This document shows, in pieces, positions 26,396 to 28,214 of a DNA stretch of 28,214 bases. The number at the start of each line of letters is the position of its first letter. Positions within the stretch are counted from its first letter, which is position 1. The position numbers and the translations under genes were made by a program. The notes under the pieces are model-generated. The model had not been told where the DNA came from. It searched no databases and saw only the letters and a program-made list of their open reading frames with translations. The stretch is from JAIDVZ01 sp964486285. GTDB lineage: Bacteria > Verrucomicrobiota > Verrucomicrobiia > Opitutales > JAIRKQ01. The stretch lies in assembly GCA_964486285.1 (NCBI GenBank), contig CAZALH010000012.1, forward strand, positions 1-28,214, in the 5' to 3' direction.

Positions 26396-26875
26396 ATGAA
26401 AGATTTTAATGCTTTTTTTCAAGGTTTTTTAGAAAAAGTAAACGGCGATTACCTTTTAATCGCGGTATCATTGCTATGCTTGCTTTTTTTGTGTAAAAGT
26501 TTTTTTAAAAAGAAGTTGCTAATAATTACTAGTTCTAAACTAGGTAAGATGCGAACAACAAAGCGTGCATTATGTTCAGTTATTCAAGGAATTTGTAAAT
26601 TACAGAATGAAATTTCACATGTGCATGTAATTTTGCGTGTTAAACATGGGAAGATTAATATTAATCTAAAACTACGTCTTAGAATGTGTATTAATTTAGC
26701 AGATTTTACCATTAATTTGCAAAACCGTCTAAATTCCGTTTTAATTCATGACCTCGGACTGAGTAATGTTGGTAGGATAAATATTACCATATCAGGGTTT
26801 TCGGATTATGAAAATTTAAGTTGCAGTACATTTATATCGGAATGTGCTTGTTCAAAACAAGAAGATCAGGACTAA
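26396..26875 (+). CDS. AmaP-like membrane partner of the Asp23 protein
   Basis: A 159-aa protein with one strong N-terminal membrane helix (about 18-36, followed by KSFFKKKL basic residues) and a C-terminal domain resembling Asp23: 'VHVILRVKHGKININLKLRLRMCINLADFTINLQNRLNSVL' and 'GRINITISGF'. This layout, helix plus Asp23-like domain, is that of AmaP, the anchor for Asp23 in Gram-positive bacteria. It starts 3 bases after the Asp23 gene. Sequence similarity is only in pattern; the pairing of the two genes is the main support. Confidence 0.7.
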   Translation: MKDFNAFFQGFLEKVNGDYLLIAVSLLCLLFLCKSFFKKKLLIITSSKLGKMRTTKRALCSVIQGICKLQNEISHVHVILRVKHGKININLKLRLRMCINLADFTINLQNRLNSVLIHDLGLSNVGRINITISGFSDYENLSCSTFISECACSKQEDQD

Positions 26876-26877
26876 GT

Positions 26878-27696
26878 ATGCCTAAACAAGTTTTGTTTTC
26901 AAAATATCAAGCTTTAGGGAATGACTACTTATTTTTGGATTCTTCTAAATATGAGTTGTTGAGTAATGAATCAATCAAATTGGTTTGCGATCGCCATTTT
27001 GGTATTGGATCAGATGGTATTTTATATGGTGGATATCAAAATAGAGAATTTCACGTTACGATAATTAATCCTGATGCTTCTATTGCAGAAGTTAGTGGTA
27101 ATGGAATGAGAATTTTTTTATGTGCTATGCATGACTTAGGTTATGCTCCTGTTAATTCAGAATTTCCAGTATCTACGCCATTTAAAACCGTATACTGTAA
27201 GATTATATCGCGTGAAAGTTTTTCAGTTAACATGGGTGTTGCAGTTTTTTCAGGGTGCAATATTCCAGATTTTGTCGATTCTGGAATTGATATACGAGTA
27301 AATGAACGTAGTTATACTTATTATCCGGTTTCGATTGGTAATCCTCATTGTGTAATTTTTACGGATGATATTATTCACGATAATGTTATAACTGATGGTC
27401 CGGTTTTAGAAGAAAATAAAGAATTTATTGAGAAAACCAATGTGCAATTTGCAAATATAATTGATGATAATAATATAAAAATTGAAATTTGGGAGCGTGG
27501 CGCAGGTTATACTTTAGCATCAGGGTCAAGTTCATGTGCTGTTTTTGCAGTAGCTAGAAAGTTAAAAAAGTGCAGTAATGTTGTTTATATGCATATGCCA
27601 GGAGGCGATTTATTGTTAGAAGAAAATACGAAAGGGGAAATTATACAAACTGGTCCAGCAAAAAAAATTGCTAACTGTGTTGTAGATATTTCCTAA
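26878..27696 (+). CDS. dapF: Diaminopimelate epimerase with Ser at both catalytic Cys positions
   Basis: Interconverts LL- and meso-diaminopimelate for lysine and peptidoglycan. The 272-aa protein has the two-lobed fold with its landmarks: KYQALGNDYLFLD, HFGIGSDGI, GNPHCVIF and ERGAGYT. But the first active-site motif, normally E-x-C-G-N-G, reads EVSGNG (Ser73, AGT at 27094-27096), and the second, normally A-C-G-T-G, reads ASGSSSCA (Ser215, TCA at 27520-27522). Both thiols that act as acid and base are thus missing. The ATG at 26878 follows the previous stop by 2 bases; an upstream in-frame start at 26821 would overlap it. It converges on the OTU-like gene. Confidence 0.9.
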   Translation: MPKQVLFSKYQALGNDYLFLDSSKYELLSNESIKLVCDRHFGIGSDGILYGGYQNREFHVTIINPDASIAEVSGNGMRIFLCAMHDLGYAPVNSEFPVSTPFKTVYCKIISRESFSVNMGVAVFSGCNIPDFVDSGIDIRVNERSYTYYPVSIGNPHCVIFTDDIIHDNVITDGPVLEENKEFIEKTNVQFANIIDDNNIKIEIWERGAGYTLASGSSSCAVFAVARKLKKCSNVVYMHMPGGDLLLEENTKGEIIQTGPAKKIANCVVDIS

Positions 27697-27723
27697 ATAT
27701 AAAAAACAATTAATCTGATCTGT

Positions 27724-28214
27724 TTAAATTATCGCTTGATAATGTCCGTTTTGTCCGTAACTTGTATAATAAACTAAGATACTATCTTTAAGAAATGTTT
27801 GTGACCATGGTCGTATTTCACTTGAGCCATCTGGTCTTCTGCAGAGAATTTCTCCCACCTTATTTTCATTTTCACAAAATACAATAATTGGCCTATTAAG
27901 GTATTTTGCAATATATGCGCCTTCTTCATTACCAACATCTAGATCTTGCCCTGTTTCCCTCAGTCTCTCAATGCTGTTTTCTTTTCTTTTCTTTTCTTTC
28001 AATTGTGCTTTTTTGTCCTTCTATGGCTGCATTAATATCTGAGATTGTGTCATCATCATAGCTACCTATTTCAAGTTTGCTTTTTTCTAATTCAAATTCA
28101 TTTTTTTCTAATTCAAGTTGTTCATGAGCAAATTGAGAAACATCTTCTCTAAATTTTTCCATTGCATCAAAATTTTCAGTACCATTAAATGAGGAGTGGT
28201 CTTGAGAAGTTTGT
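27724..28214 (-). pseudogene. OTU deubiquitinase-like gene, C-terminal part, frame broken at a repeat
   Basis: Two minus-strand frames join here. The upstream frame is open from the right edge to 27968 and encodes an acidic coiled stretch (FREDVSQFAHEQLELEKNEF onward). The downstream frame (27724 to ~28002) encodes a block like the C-terminal half of OTU cysteine proteases: GNEEGAYIAKYLNRPIIVF, a strand region, and the closing NGHYQAII with the catalytic His (codon at 27742-27744). The frames meet in a (TTTTC)4 tract; gaining one repeat unit, or losing two, would join them. FREDV recalls the LR..V helix after the catalytic Cys in OTU proteins, so the Cys would lie just beyond the edge. OTU enzymes cleave ubiquitin chains, so a bacterial copy would be an effector. 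A decayed gene is the alternative. Confidence 0.6.
27977..28000. repeat. Pentanucleotide repeat (TTTTC)4 plus partial unit inside the OTU-like gene
   Basis: Four exact TTTTC units (27977-27996) followed by TTTC. On the coding (minus) strand it reads GAAA then four GAAAA units. It sits exactly where the two OTU-like frames overlap. Because 5 is not a multiple of 3, any single-unit change shifts the frame; +1 unit or -2 units gives one continuous open frame. This is the typical form of a contingency locus, although four units is short for high switching rates. Confidence 0.85.

Noticed and set aside
27697..27723. Terminator between dapF and the OTU-like gene
   Set aside because: No GC-rich hairpin with a T run is visible in the 27 bases between the convergent stops.
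27977..28000. CRISPR or larger tandem repeat at the right edge
   Set aside because: Only a short pentanucleotide tract with no spacers; no other direct repeats were noticed in the window.

Overview
The window looks like a compact, clearly AT-rich bacterial chromosome from a Gram-negative, host-associated organism. Gene gaps are mostly a few bases, and many genes overlap. A lipid A transport permease (LptF/LptG type), a prepilin peptidase and a meso-diaminopimelate pathway (dapA, dapF) point to a diderm with peptidoglycan. The N-terminus of the SurA_N-type membrane protein at 2836 reminds me of proteins from Verrucomicrobiota (Opitutae/Puniceicoccales). That assignment is from memory and is an inference. 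Two genes point to life with a eukaryotic host: a CesT/Tir-type (type III secretion) chaperone-like protein at 17968-18363, and the C-terminal part of an OTU deubiquitinase-like protein at the right edge.

Layout. 1-2702: the end of an unknown gene, then a minus-strand pair, sulP transporter -> prepilin peptidase. 2836-5322: SurA_N-type membrane protein and dapA on plus, meeting nusB tail to tail. 5880-18363: a long plus-strand run of tadA, the F1 ATP synthase genes atpA-atpG-atpD-[unknown exported protein]-atpC, leuS, lptF-like, a PfkB-family kinase, tmk, holB and the CesT-like chaperone. 18387-20008: minus-strand uppS-cdsA preceded by tRNA-Leu(CAG). 20137-21328: clpP and efp. 21334-23520: a minus-strand folate cluster folE-folP-folB-folK. 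23594-27696: HIT protein, accB-accC, an Asp23/Gls24 protein with an AmaP-like membrane partner, and dapF. 27724-28214: the OTU-like gene, in two frames joined at a (TTTTC)4 repeat and cut by the window edge.

Most content is housekeeping: ATP synthesis, translation, envelope lipids and peptidoglycan precursors, folate and fatty-acid priming. The points that stand out are: the OTU-like gene with a pentanucleotide repeat exactly at its frame break; the CesT-like chaperone; the unknown exported protein inside the atp operon; a DapF with Ser at both catalytic Cys positions; an ATP synthase alpha P-loop that reads GKG instead of GKT; and F1 genes without the F0 and delta genes next to them. No rRNA, CRISPR array or insertion sequence was seen, and no gene-free stretch exceeds 300 bases (the longest, 19895-20136, holds the tRNA).
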